NCBI GenBank assembly: GCA_035771165.1 | Contig: JAWNZC010000087.1 | Span: 7,591,001 to 7,655,000 of the forward strand | DNA length: 64,000 nt | From: Paragorgia papillata | Lineage: Eukaryota; Cnidaria; Anthozoa; Scleralcyonacea; Coralliidae | Direction: 5' to 3' | Shown: positions 46,893 through 58,388 of the stretch, one piece after another | Layout: every line of letters begins with the position of its first letter | Position numbering within the stretch: the first letter of the stretch is position 1 | Position numbers and translations under genes: made by a program | Notes under the pieces: generated by a model | The model's input: the letters and a program-made list of their open reading frames with translations, nothing else | The model's database searches: none | Told to the model about the DNA's origin: nothing

Positions 46893-46893
<1 letters not shown>
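46405..46893. other. Unassigned spacer
   Basis: No gene or repeat structure was seen apart from a short hairpin near 46405-46497. Confidence 0.45.
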
Positions 46894-46938
<45 letters not shown>

Positions 46939-47042
46939 ATGGTCGGTTGCTAAGGAGTTTTCCTCCGGAAGCGCGGGCTCGGATACCATAAGCGGTCATT
47001 CCCAGGGGAGTAGATTTCCATCGAAATTTAAAACTTTTCAAC

Positions 47043-47645
47043 ATGGCGAATTCAGAGGCTGAGAAAATTATAGCCGCGCTTTCCACGCTTAAACTAGGGT
47101 CATCTGGAGATGACACAGAGAGGTCAGAGAAGTTTTGGAACCCCGCGCTAGTGGCAATGAAGTTTTCGGTGGAGAATTTGTGGATGAATGCCGTATGGGA
47201 GTGCAAGTCGAAGCCTAATTATGGAATGCGAGACCTCGATCCCATCTTAGAAGAACGAGCTTCTAACAAGTTTGAGCTTACCGGGCCTCTAATCGACTCG
47301 TATCTTCGAGAATTGGGGAAAGCCATGTATAGTAAGCTTGGCCATTCCAGAAATACTGGACTAATGCCACCTGTAAAGTTGTTTTTGCCATATAATATAT
47401 TTCGGCATTTATGCAATATTGCTGTTGGGTATGGCGGGTCGTTAAAGAACACCAAAGCTCAAATGTTGGTAACTGTGGATCGATTCGAGACGGCGTCAAA
47501 GGTGTTCTCGCCGGTCAGATTTGGTGGGAATAACTTTTTAAAGAAAAGACACTTCACCAAAGTCAAGGAGAATGGTCGCACACTGCTACGATATTCTGGA
47601 AGAGCAGCCATGGTTGTGGGAAAGTCAACACCACTGATTTTTTAA
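47043..47645 (+). CDS. Hypothetical 200-residue protein of the TIR element
   Basis: The ATG is 75 bp inside the left TIR end, in the context TTCAACATGGCG. The frame is intact and has normal codon-like composition, unlike the surrounding AT-rich sequence. Features: an acidic N-terminus (AEKIIAALSTLKLGSSGDDT), a tryptophan-rich region (FWNPALV, NLWMNAVWECK), an aromatic stretch LFLPYNIFRHLCNIAVGYGG and a basic C-terminal third with NNFLKKRHFTKVKENGR. No signal peptide, membrane segment or known motif. It may be an accessory or DNA-binding protein of the element. It converges with the larger gene. Confidence 0.6.
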   Translation: MANSEAEKIIAALSTLKLGSSGDDTERSEKFWNPALVAMKFSVENLWMNAVWECKSKPNYGMRDLDPILEERASNKFELTGPLIDSYLRELGKAMYSKLGHSRNTGLMPPVKLFLPYNIFRHLCNIAVGYGGSLKNTKAQMLVTVDRFETASKVFSPVRFGGNNFLKKRHFTKVKENGRTLLRYSGRAAMVVGKSTPLIF

Positions 47646-49780
47646 TACAATGTCAAGCAAGAAAAAGTGACACTTACATTTTATGTTCAGCGATACGACA
47701 GGGAGGATTTTTCACTAGATTTAAGACTTCAAGCTGTTATTAACCAGGAAGCTTAATAGTTAATTGAACAATACATTACTTGCTTGGTAAGCATCATATT
47801 GAAAATTTGCAAAAAATCACAATTGGGACCAATTTGAAGTTAACATCCAGTGTCCACCTTAGCCAAGGGGAAACAACTTAACCCGGGTGTAGAGAGAGGT
47901 TCGGCTTAAGGTTATGTGTTTGGGTAGATCTATAGCCATCATACCCGAAATCCTAAGCCGAACCTCTCTATGCCTGGGTTAAATTGTCTCCTTATGCTAA
48001 GGGTAATGGGTAGGGATTTTGACAATATATACTACCATACAATAAACTATTATCTACTAGTACTGGGTAGTTTTGCCCGCCAATAGACCTTATTGATCAT
48101 TCCGGAAGAATGAAAGCGAGGTGGCTGGGTAAATTAGCCTGCAAACAGGCTCTCCTGTGGGTGTGAATGCAGGCTAATTTGGCCCAACAACCTCACTTAC
48201 ATTTTTTTTGGAATTTGTAAGGTATATTTAACCTATTAAGCCACAATGTGCCCCTCTTTGTTATTTTACTTTATCAAACACCAAGTGACTTTACTGGTCA
48301 AGGGGAAAGTGTTTGGTGTTAATAGGTAAACCATAAATATTGTTTGCAAAAAAAAAAATTCTGGCAAAACTGCCAAGATCATTTTATTAAAGTTTTCAGA
48401 ACAATGATTATCATTATTATTATTATCATTACTACAAGATTGCAGTTACTATATTGTTGTTTATACTGTATTATAAACTGGATACATAATATTATAAGCA
48501 ATGGTATTTTACAATGTTGGAGTTGTTATTGTTGTTAATTACAAACTGAACATAATTAGCAATGTATTTTTAAATATTTGTAGTTTATTCCTACAAGCCT
48601 GGAAATATATTTCTTTGGTACAGTCAAAATAACCAGTATCAATGTGCTTGTGCCTTTCAAAAACAAATGGCACATGTCAGGCTACGTGTGCTGAATGTCA
48701 GATAAGCCTTCTTTACTGTTGGTGAGGAATTTGAACTGAAAATTTAATAAGATGCATGCAGAGCTACAGTATACTGTAGTAAATTTAACTAGAAAAATCC
48801 GCAATGTGCAAACATGCATAAAAATACAAATTTGTACTGGTCATTTTTCTGAACTGGATGCTTATTTGCAGGCTTTGTCTTACTCTTTGTAAATACCACT
48901 TAGTCAATTAAAATGCAAATTTTACACATTCAGATATTTAAATAATAATAATATAGTCTATTCACAAATTTCTCATCTTGAAAAACAATATTGTTAAATA
49001 AAATTGTGAAATTATTTGTTGCTTATAATTAACTAGTTACAAATGAATCGTAGAGTTACTACATAAGTTTGACCATGCATATTTGTCACTAAGGATACAG
49101 TACATTATATGGGTTTTTTGTCAATGACCAACCAATTACATGCTCTTTGCTTGGTACTTTGCTTGATTTGTGAATAAATGTCTCCTAGCTCTCAGTGGGG
49201 TTTATAAAGTTCCTCTCAGGACTTCATTTCCAAAGCATATGAGACATTTATTAATAATCATCATCTCGGCCATGTGATTACATAAATTTTTAGGGTGAGG
49301 TGGTTTTTCCATAAACCAAAAAAAAACTATGAAAACCAATGATTAATCGAAAACCGATGTTGCTTTTTCAGGAAAACCGAAGAAAAATCTGTATTTTAAT
49401 AAAATCAAACCATGCTTTTACAGGTTTGTTGCAAAATAATCAAATGTTTGTGTTTACGCACGAAAGCCTAAAGAGATTTTGTTTAATTTAAAAGTCTTTA
49501 AAAAAAAGTAAATTTTATTTAAAAAGTCTTTGAAGCAATTTTTACTGTAGTTTCGAACGTGTTTTAAAAAACTGGTTCACTCGGTCATTTATAAAAACCA
49601 CCTCACCCTATAAATGTTCTCACTTTGTAAGTATCATATTTATTATTAATATTCTACAAAAATGTTTCTTTTTGCAAGTTAAAGTTAATAATATACTTCA
49701 GATTGCTTAACAACACACTGAACCCTTCCTGATACAATCGCTATTTTAGAAAAGAACAAACCAACAAGTTTGAGAAATAA
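47646..49780. other. Non-coding interior of the TIR element, with hairpins
   Basis: Contains a foldback of about 55-bp arms at 47870-48005 (CCCGGGTGTAGAGAGAGGTT and partner) and a smaller hairpin at 48110-48200. The rest, to 49780, is AT-rich with no gene seen. Confidence 0.55.
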
Positions 49781-52700
49781 TTATACCTCTCCTGCCATTG
49801 CACCTTCTAGCCGTGTCAAAAGAATATTTTTTTTACCTGAAGTAGAAAGACCTTTCTCCCTCAAACGCCTTTTAAGTTGATCTACAGATAAAGATTTTAA
49901 GGATGTTTTAGAATTTACTTCAGTGTTTGGTTGCCTTTTGTGTGAAGAATTTACTTCAGTGTTTGATTGCCTTTTGTGTGAAGTGTCATGATGCGCTTCC
50001 AACCCATGTTTATCAGCAAACCGCTTGTTGCACACACCGCAAACTCAAGGTTTAAGCAAAGCAATAACATCAGATGAAAGCTGTTGTTGTTGTGCACACG
50101 TACTAACAAGCATACCCTCACAACAAACCTTGCATTGTGTATGCTCCACGTCTAATTTCTCTCTTCCACAATCACAATACCCAGGTGAATCACAATGAGG
50201 AGGTTTGCGGGACTTAAAATGCGACGAATAAGAGGGTGGAGAAGGTTGATGTTCTGGCAGATAAAAAGATCTAATATAATTTGACCTCATTAATTGCCAC
50301 CACTTGCCCTTACTATCACTGCCTCGTGATCGGTTAGTCATGGAGAGCTCACCCTTTAGCCCTGCATGCTTTGATTCTTTGGCTTGTAGGGAGAGTATCC
50401 CAAAGCCAATTCCATACTTCTTATATATCTGCCTCGCATGAAATGGCAAGGCATAAGCCACTGTCCAAACAGTTACATTCACACTGCCAGGAAAGAATAA
50501 AACTAACAAATTGAAGTATAGTTGGCAAAACTCCTCCAATTGAGCTATTTCACCTGGATTTTTTACATAAATTTTATTAAACAATCCTCCAGCATTTCGA
50601 AGGTAGTGTATAACTTTTCCAAGTGCTAGCCGTCTTAATTTCTCGCCCTCTGTTTCATTTGCTGATTTTAAAGCATCCACTAGCCGGTAGCCATGTCTTG
50701 CAAGGGCAATTGCCTGCGCTCCAATAAGCCTAACACTTAGTTTGTTGAAGCGTTTTGCCTCATCAGCATAGTGCTCTACAACCTTTGTAGAAAGGTAAGA
50801 CAGGCCACATCCATATACATCTGCAGGGCTACTAGAAAGAGAAATTGCTGAAGTTTGCAACATGCTTGTCATGTTATCTGCAGCAGCCTTTTCATTCATT
50901 TCCATTAGGGAAAAGTTCTCTAGCATTCCTGGTGAAAGGCTTACATTTTGAGTCCCAGCCTTCTCAAGATTGTCCTCAGGCAAGCTACTACTCATATTTA
51001 AGGAGCATTCAGCCAACCTATCTGCACCATTTACTTCAGTAGCTTGAGTACCTTTACTAAGAGTGCATAATCCAATAGGAGCAGAAAGTGTTTGAATAAA
51101 CTTCTCAAAAGCACATCGCCTAACTGACTCACTATAAATTAGATCTAGAATGTGCTGCCATGCATTTATTTCACAATGCATAGGGTCGGGTTTTACCCGA
51201 TCAGCAAAAATACCAATTCTAGGATTTCCTAGCTGACGGATTCCATTCTCAGCCATAAATGCAAGCTTCTTGCCATGGACTACTGATGCACTTAGGTCTT
51301 TTCGAAGGGTTGCAAGATAATTATTGACCATACCTAAATGCTTTTCACGGTCACTGCTAACATAAGGCTTCCACAAATCAGCACTGCTATGCCCAATGCT
51401 TCCCCCCATAGTGTCCATGTTGCCCTTGTGTACATTTGCATAAGGCGAAGGATATGTGGCAGCCTGATTAAGCTCATTACAAGCCCAGCTTTGCCAACTC
51501 ATATCAGCACTAGGTTGGAACTCGAGAGTACACTCCTTACCAGACACCGTGAAAACACTAGACTCTAATAACAGCATCTCCTCAGTATGCTGTTGCCAAA
51601 GCAATTCAAGAACATCATGTTTCTCACTCAGACTTACACAATGTAAAAGATACTGAAATTCCCTACTCCTTACCCGTTCACCTAAGTTCCAAAATGTCAA
51701 ACTTCCAATAGACATAGAAAGTTGGCTGGTTTCAGGAGCACCATCATCGGAGAATTGGAAAATAAAATGGTTAGTGTTACCATTAAACCACACAAGTTGT
51801 CGGCAAAGATGAGGCAATCTTAAATGAAGGTCTATTATCATGAACACTATACCTGTAATTGTCCTAGTGACACCAGATACCCCAGGAATCTGACAAACAC
51901 AACCAATATCTAGGGTTTTGACAAATTTCTCAATACTTTCATTGGATACATTAGAAAGTGAGAGTTGAACATCAACACCCAAACACTTAACATTTCTTGG
52001 CACCCATACTTCCTTATCAGTGTCAAAAACAGAAGATTGTGTTTTACATAGCAAATTAAATTTTCTACGAGATAGAAAGTTATTGTACTTTAAACTTACA
52101 ACATTATTTAAAGAATTATTAGTTTGAGTTAGTTCTTTAACTGTCTGCCTTACAATTCCTTCTAAATACCTTCCCCGCTTGTACTTGCCAATCAGATCTT
52201 CCATCATGCTTTTGGGGCATTTGACGATACAAAATCCCATGCACCAAATAATGCACCTTCTTCCCCACCATGTATAAATTCCAGTGCATCTTTGGTTTCT
52301 TCTCGTCTTCTGTATCGGACACCAGATTTATTATTGGTGATGGTCTCTTGTGTGGTACTTGTGTTTTGTCGACGTGTTTGAGACTGGTCTTTGCGGTCAA
52401 ACAGTATTTTCAGTCTACCATATTGCTGAGTTATATTGCTTAACTTCTGCTGTTGTTCAGTCACTTTTTGTGCTGCAACTTCCTTTTCTTGAATATATTT
52501 TTCCAAATCACATTCTATAAGTGGAAAAAGGCATTGATAATATTCAACCTAATCATATTCAAGTTGCACCATTCCTGTCACGAGCTGCTACTGTATAGTG
52601 TCTGATATCTATAAAGACCTGATTTGTGGCAATTGATTTGCATGTTAAAACAAACCTATTTACTTTGTTCGCATCTGTATTAAGTATGTTTCTTAGGATT

Positions 52701-53580
52701 AGCCAGTCTGGGTACCTGGCTGCATTGCTGAGATCTGGCATTTGTTACTATAACTAAATAGTAATATTCATGTTCATCCTGAATATATTTAGAACCTGTG
52801 CTGGCCCGCATAGACAAAATCTTGCTTTGCCTTGCATTGGGGTAACAGGGCTGCATGTAAATAAGATTTTATGGGCTGGTGTGCCTGCCCGGGTTGAATT
52901 TAAAGGCTCTCTTCAAACGAATATGATGGATGCCAGGGTTTATAACCATGAAATTTGTGTGGGAAAGTGAGATTTCAGGTTCACAGGAAGTCTGGCTTGT
53001 TTGGCAAGTCAGCCTGCCTGAACAGTGTCATGTGAACATGTGAACATGAATAAACTTGCCTCACATAAACACTCCTTCAGGCGGATTATAATATTGAATT
53101 TTAACCTTGAAAAATAAGACAAATACTGATCAGTGGGTGTACTATTATAGGCAATTGTTTGCTATTAAAAGACAACAATATTTGTTTCCGAATTTTTCAT
53201 TTTACATAGATAACATAAGTAACTTATACGTACTAGCAGCAGCCACTTTGTCCTCTGCTACAGCCACAAGCGAACTGACTTGGTATTTCTTTTCCAGAAG
53301 CTGTTGCTCGGCGAGGTCAACCTTTGCTTTTTTCAACTCAGTGTCTCGTATGTTGCTTGAATATTGCCCTTGGTGATTTTTCAGCTGAAAGAACGCCGAT
53401 TTCTCCCAAAACCCGTTATGCTCTCTTTTCTTGTCACATTTTCCAACATGTGACCTATTTTTGCTGCATTTTCTGCTTTTAGAACACGTTTTAGAACAGC
53501 TAAACGGGGGAAAAACAGCAGGGGTCGAGCAATCAAAATGGCGTTCACAATGAAAGCATTGAAATGCAAATGAGTTCCCG
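49781..53580 (-). pseudogene. Transposase-like multidomain protein with C2H2 finger and SAP domain (broken)
   Basis: Exon 1 (about 53580-53234) encodes a cysteine-rich segment (FQCFHCERHFDC, CSKTCSKSRKC) and a coiled coil; its donor joins an acceptor at 52515 in phase 1. Exon 2 continues the coiled coil, shifts frame at a short A run near 52212, then gives a 731-codon block (52240-50045). That block contains FQFSDDGAPE (about residues 162-170), FADRVKPDPMHCEINAW (345-361) and KESKHAGLKGEL, and ends in a Cys-rich segment. An in-frame TGA (50045-50047) separates it from VCGVCNKRF...HHDTSH (C2H2) and a SAP domain (LSVDQLKRRLREKGLSTSGK), ending at 49781. I recall this block as a multicopy family in cnidarians and molluscs with no assigned function. 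Acidic residues near FSDDG and FADR could be catalytic, but this is a guess. Confidence 0.65.
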
Positions 53581-54138
53581 AATTACAGCATACATTCTTA
53601 CCTTTCTTTTGAGCTACTTGCCATCCATTAATTTACATAAAAACATGAACTTCAATTCCCACTTGTAAATTTTCTGCGTAAATCGACTAAAGTGACTAAT
53701 TTTAAGATTATTTACGAAACAAGTGTGGATTTTGCCTTTCTCCTTCGATTGCTTTGGCAAAACATGAAATATAAGAGGGGGTCCCAAGGGGGTATTGTTT
53801 ATCTACCAAAAGCCCTACTAAGGGGACCCTTGAAGGTATGATTTGGTCATTCACGTGCCACTGTAAATACCATATATAGTTTATTTGTAGGGTCTAGTTC
53901 TCCGTAATTTTTGTATTATTTGTCAAAATTATCAAAATTTCTGCTATAGCATAATAACAAGGGGGACCATATCTACTCTTTTTTGTGAGAACTTATTTGG
54001 GAAATAAAAGGAAAACAGAAATATTTGCCTTCAAAGTTCGGCACTTCAAACCGAGCGAATAAAGTAAAGCCGGAAGACTAAGAACGAGTTACACGCTGCG
54101 ATTCTAAACGGAGGAAAATTCCTTAGCAACCAACCACC

Positions 54139-54141
<3 letters not shown>

Positions 54142-54182
<41 letters not shown>
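54142..54182. repeat. TA microsatellite
   Basis: TA array between the right TIR of the 7.2-kb element and ribozyme repeat copy 2. Confidence 0.95.
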
Positions 54183-54185
<3 letters not shown>

Positions 54186-54388
54186 ATGCTCACTACCCTT
54201 GTGGAAGTTTGAGCACTCTGGGCCCATGCGCACTTCACGCTATCTAAATGTATTTCACCGATGCTGTCCCACATGCGGTTGTCACCGACGATCGCATGTG
54301 TATAAGTAATTGATGAAATTCATTCAGATTGTTCCAAGCTACACTGATGAGCTGTTGTACAGCGAAACACCGTGTCTGTAGATTGAAC

Positions 54389-54390
<2 letters not shown>
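54183..54390 (+). mobile_element. Hammerhead-ribozyme repeat, copy 2
   Basis: Opposite orientation to copy 1 (20089-20287), nearly identical along its length and also flanked by TA arrays on both sides (the right one at 54391-54412). Confidence 0.7.
54339..54381 (+). ncRNA. Type I hammerhead ribozyme, copy 2
   Basis: CTACA, CTGATGA, stem II GCTGT/ACAGC with loop TGT, GAAA, stem III ACAC/GTGT, cleavage C, TGTAG. It differs from copy 1 only in the stem II loop, so the core and all helices are conserved. Confidence 0.85.
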
Positions 54391-54419
<29 letters not shown>

Positions 54420-54439
54420 CGAAATATAGTAAGGTTAGA

Positions 54440-54515
54440 TATACTGCCGAAACAGAACGTAGGAGTCTAACGTTTCGAGCGAAGGGCCTTTTTTTGCAAA
54501 TTTTTAACATATTTG
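54440..54515 (-). other. Truncated Penelope-type terminus
   Basis: Minus strand reads AAGGCCCTTCGCTCGAAACGTTAGACTCC in part (CCCTTCGCTC, GAAACG), resembling the 3' side of a hammerhead-bearing Penelope end without the CTGATGA half. Confidence 0.35.
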
Positions 54516-54913
54516 GCTAGATACGGTTTATTCTTTGACGGAGAATAATTTCATAATTTCTAGAGCCCTAGTCAGACGCCGCGCAAGTTATTCTGTGGCG
54601 AGCTGTGGCCGCTATCGGCCCCGTATCCTGCAAAGCAGGTTTAGTTTGGAAGTGGTCACCGACCGGCACGTTTATCCACGTCAAAATGGCCGAAATACGT
54701 CGGAATCATGAGCGCTGATTGGTCAAAGCCAATGGAATTACGTCGGAAGTAAATGCAATTACGTCGGAAGTATTTTTTTTTAACGCAGGCTAGATTTTGA
54801 TTGGCTAGAAACTAAATCTTGGGCGCAATCCGTCGCATGAAGCTGCATCTTACAGCATCTTGCAGCATGAAAGAGATTACTCGCGGGCTTTGACTGAGGA
54901 TTGACTGTTGTGT

Positions 54914-55146
54914 CATGGCTTCGACAAACGTCTTAGAACGTGTGCAGAGCGCTCTGAAGAGTAATAACAATGAGTTATTGCGAGAAATCTATTGCGATTT
55001 GTCTTCAAAATCCGAGCTTGTGCTATCCTCACGGATCGGAAGCTTCATGCGAAGTTTAGTGTAAAATCCTTACACAGGGATTTCGATGCGGCGGCATATT
55101 TGCCGAAGTATGCCAAGGATGGAAAGAAGACCTGTATTGCTCTTAG
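54914..55146 (+). CDS. Possible first coding exon of an unrecognised gene
   Basis: ATG at 54914 opens MASTNVLERVQSALKSNNNE and LLREIYCDLSSK. A one-base shift in the A run at about 55006-55009 leads to ACAILTDRKLHAKFSVKSLH and YLPKYAKDGKKTCIALR, followed by a good donor, TTAG|GTGAGT. The shift and donor make it a guess; no family is recognised. The GC content is higher than its surroundings. Downstream exons were not found, and the next 300 bp look like a Penelope remnant. Confidence 0.3.
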
Positions 55147-55479
55147 GTGAGTCTATAGATAATCTGTCATTCTATTTGTATTACTCATAACGAATGAAGC
55201 AATGCTACTTAACCCCATTCTTACATACGTACGCCCTCATTGCGCACCCGAAGACTCACAATAGAGGAGCGCGATTTTGGCTTATACGGCTACAACCGAA
55301 ACATACATCGACAACGAGTCCCTTTTATATACCAATTCCAAGATGCTGCGACGCGTTGGACCCCAAAACACAAACAACAAGTTTGGTAAGCACTCACTTT
55401 ATCTCTCTTTAATATATTACCGTGTTGATAGTGTTTATTATTTTGTTCTAACTATTAACTTAAATCACACTCTCAACCC

Positions 55480-55540
55480 CAAATACTTGCTGATGAGACC
55501 ACCATAGAAGATCGAAACGCGTCCAGGGTTGTGTCCTACA
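55480..55540 (+). other. Decayed hammerhead-bearing Penelope terminus
   Basis: CTGATGA at 55491 and GAAACGCGTCCAGG at about 55514 are kept, but the stem II between them (GACCACCATAGAAGATC) no longer pairs well. Confidence 0.4.
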
Positions 55541-55849
55541 TCCTGATTGCACTATATATTCTCCCTCGTTTCGCAATAATACGCGACCAAAACTCCAATG
55601 TGGTTCCCATAACTACACATAAACCTTTATAAAAATTGTCATATGTCATGTATCTTTACTAATTATGGGATTCCCCTTTTGGATTACAGGAAGAAATTTA
55701 ACATTTACAAACTGTCACAAGGTCTCAGATAAAATAAAATACCTAAGTCCTTGTTTTGCACGAAGACTTTCTTGAAAATAATAAAATGTGCCATTAAAAA
55801 CATGTTGAAAATTAGTTACGATTTTTCTTTAAAGTGCCATCAGAACGCG

Positions 55850-55964
55850 GGAAATGCTATTTTAGAGACCCAAATTTCAAATAATTTCCGCGCGGCAATG
55901 CCGCCGGACCCCCCTAGATTCCGTGTTTGACTAATGTATAAATTTTCCTAGATCCGCCCCTGAT
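55850..55964. mobile_element. Truncated hAT-like transposon end
   Basis: Ends in CTAGATCCGCCCCTG, identical to the right end of the 31307-32934 element, and abuts a TA array at 55967. The other end was not found. Confidence 0.5.
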
Positions 55965-55984
55965 ATATATATATATATATATAT

Positions 55985-56770
55985 AATCCCAATGAATTAT
56001 AATTCCTAAATTCATAGGGTCCCTGCAACAACTATATCGAGTGGAGTACGCCGGTAGCACCCCCAAACGAGAAGCAGAGGAAGGTTTTACCTATCTTAAG
56101 TTGGGACGCTGGTAAAACGAACGCCCTCGTCCAAGAGACAAGCGATTTTTTTTTCTTGAAAAATTGTTGGTTTAGTCAGGACTTTATATATAATTACACT
56201 GACCGTTGAACATAAAATATGGGATTGATATTGAATCAATGCGCATGCCTAAGGATCCCGGACATTATTTATACTGATTGTTCATGCTAATGATTCAAAT
56301 AATTTCACACCTATATGAATATATAGGTATTCTTCTCCCTTGCGGCTTCTTTCAGGAAACCTCTTTAAATCGTGTTTTAAGTTGGATTCGGCTTTAAGCC
56401 AGATAAATCCCGAGGGCTGAAAAACATAATTCCTAGACAATTTCAGTTGTAGCTTCCCAGTAGTCTGAATTAATAAAGACGTTACGGCCAGCGTACGGCA
56501 ATACGGCACGAACACTTGGTAAGAAAACAAAGAAGACTGTCAATACACAATACACATGGTCATGGAAATCTAAGTCGCCAGCTCTATAAAGAATCGCTGA
56601 AGATCACGAGTAACAAGCGATGTGTAGCCGAGTTCTCTTTAGAGTGTCTTTATCAACCTTTTCCAAGTGTTGTTATTTATAACTCGCCGATAAAGTCGGC
56701 CCTTTCTCGATATATGAGCAACCGAAATAGAGGGAGCTTATTGGGAAGAAGCGTACTTAGCTCGCCCCAG
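55985..56770. other. Unassigned spacer before the satellite
   Basis: No gene or repeat I can support. Confidence 0.4.
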
Positions 56771-57655
56771 TCCTCCTTAGACTGCCTTAGACTGTCTTAG
56801 AATGACTTAGACTGACTTAGACTGACTTAGACTGACTTAGACTGACTTAGGCAGACTTAGGCTGACTTAGACTTACTTAGACTGACTTAGACTGACTTAG
56901 ACTGACTTAGACTGACTTAGGCTGACTTACGCTCACTTAGGCTGACTTAGACTGACTTAGACTGACTTAGACTGACTTAGACTGACTTAGACTGATTTAG
57001 GCTGACTTAGGCTGACTTAGGCTGACTTAGACAGCCTTAGACTGACTTAGACTGACTTAGGCTGACTTAGGCTGACTTAGGCTGACTTAGGCTGACGTAG
57101 ACTGACTTAGACTGACTTACACTGACTTACACTGACTTACACTGACTTAGACTGACTTAGACTGACTTAGACTGACTTAGACTGCCTTAGACTGCCTTAG
57201 ACCGACTTAGACCGACTTAGGCCGACTTAGACTGACTTAGACCGACTTAGGCTGACTTAGACTGACTTAGGCTGACTTAGGCCGACTTAGGCCGACTTAG
57301 ACCGACTTAGACCGACTTAGACCGACTTTGACCGACTTAGGCTGACTTAGACTGACTTAGACCGACTTAGACCGACTTAGACCGACTTAGGCTGCCTTAG
57401 AATGACTTAGACCGACTTAGACCGACTTATGCCGACTTAGACTGCCTTAGACTGCCTTAGACTGACTTAGACTGACTTAGGCTGACTTAGACTGACTTAG
57501 ACTGACTTAGGCTGGCTTATAGGCAGCCTTAGACTGACTTAGGCCGACTTAAGCCGACTTAGCCTGACTTAGACTGACTTAGACTGACTTAGACTGCCTT
57601 AGACTGACTTAGACTGACTTAGACTGCCTTACACTGCCTTAGACTACCTTAGATT
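56771..57655 (+). repeat. ACTGACTTAG decamer satellite, forward array
   Basis: About 88 copies of a 10-bp unit with variants GCTGACTTAG, ACCGACTTAG and ACTGCCTTAG. It is the reverse complement of the array that starts at 58389. Confidence 0.97.
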
Positions 57656-58388
57656 TGGCCTACACAAAAGAGTTCCAGTGGAACTGGGAGGGTAAAGCTT
57701 TATACTTTTGACTTCTTGATAAAACGTTTTAAAAAAACTCATGAGAATATCAATGTAAACGAATAAAGAATGGGTAGTTTTCCACCTTTTAATTTTATGT
57801 GGAAATAGGTAAGTTTATATGCGGGTAGATATTTTGATCTTATGTTGTATAAGATATATTACTAAATAATTTCCCATTGTTGGACCAGGTGAGCGAAATA
57901 TTATAATTTGTATTAAAGTAAATATGGTAGTTATTATCGCAATTATTATCGTAGTTATTATCGCAATAATTATCGTAGTTATGAAATGTTTAATATGTGT
58001 TTATAAGCAGAGTGCCCGATTTACAAGTTCAAAAGCTATTCAACTTTTGTATTTCAGTTTTTTTAACTTTAGCACAAATACTGAAATGCCAATCAAGCCA
58101 TTATTCGATAATTTCGACATACACTTTCAATAAAACTGCACCTCGTGATAATTTTAAAGCAATACACAGTCAATACAAGACTTATAAAAGACAGACAAAA
58201 ACAGTTTATATTTAAAATTGTCAAAACACTACAACTGTAATTAACAACAAATTATTTACAAAATTATAGAGACACATGTTTATTGAGCATTAATGTCAGA
58301 TCTAAAGTACTTTGACATCTTAACAATAAGCCATTTGCACGATGACGTAAAATAGTGTTGGGTGACTACAACTACCAGAATGCTTTGC
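57656..58388. other. Spacer between inverted satellite arrays
   Basis: 733 bp of AT-rich single-copy-looking sequence with a short TTATTATCGCAA tandem repeat near 57925-57980. Two overlapping short open frames (57924-58215) are not convincing. Confidence 0.7.

Larger units (their letters stand above)
46935..54141. mobile_element. 7.2-kb TIR transposon inserted in a TA microsatellite
   Basis: The left end CACGATGGTCGGTTGCTAAG (46935-46967) is the inverted partner of 54109-54141; the two 33-bp ends differ at three positions. Outside each end is a TA array (46894-46934 and 54142-54182), as if one array had been split. Inside are two convergent genes. TIRs starting CAC recall the CACTA group, but the encoded proteins do not look like known CACTA transposases, so the superfamily is left open. 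The target duplication is masked by the TA repeat. Confidence 0.75.
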
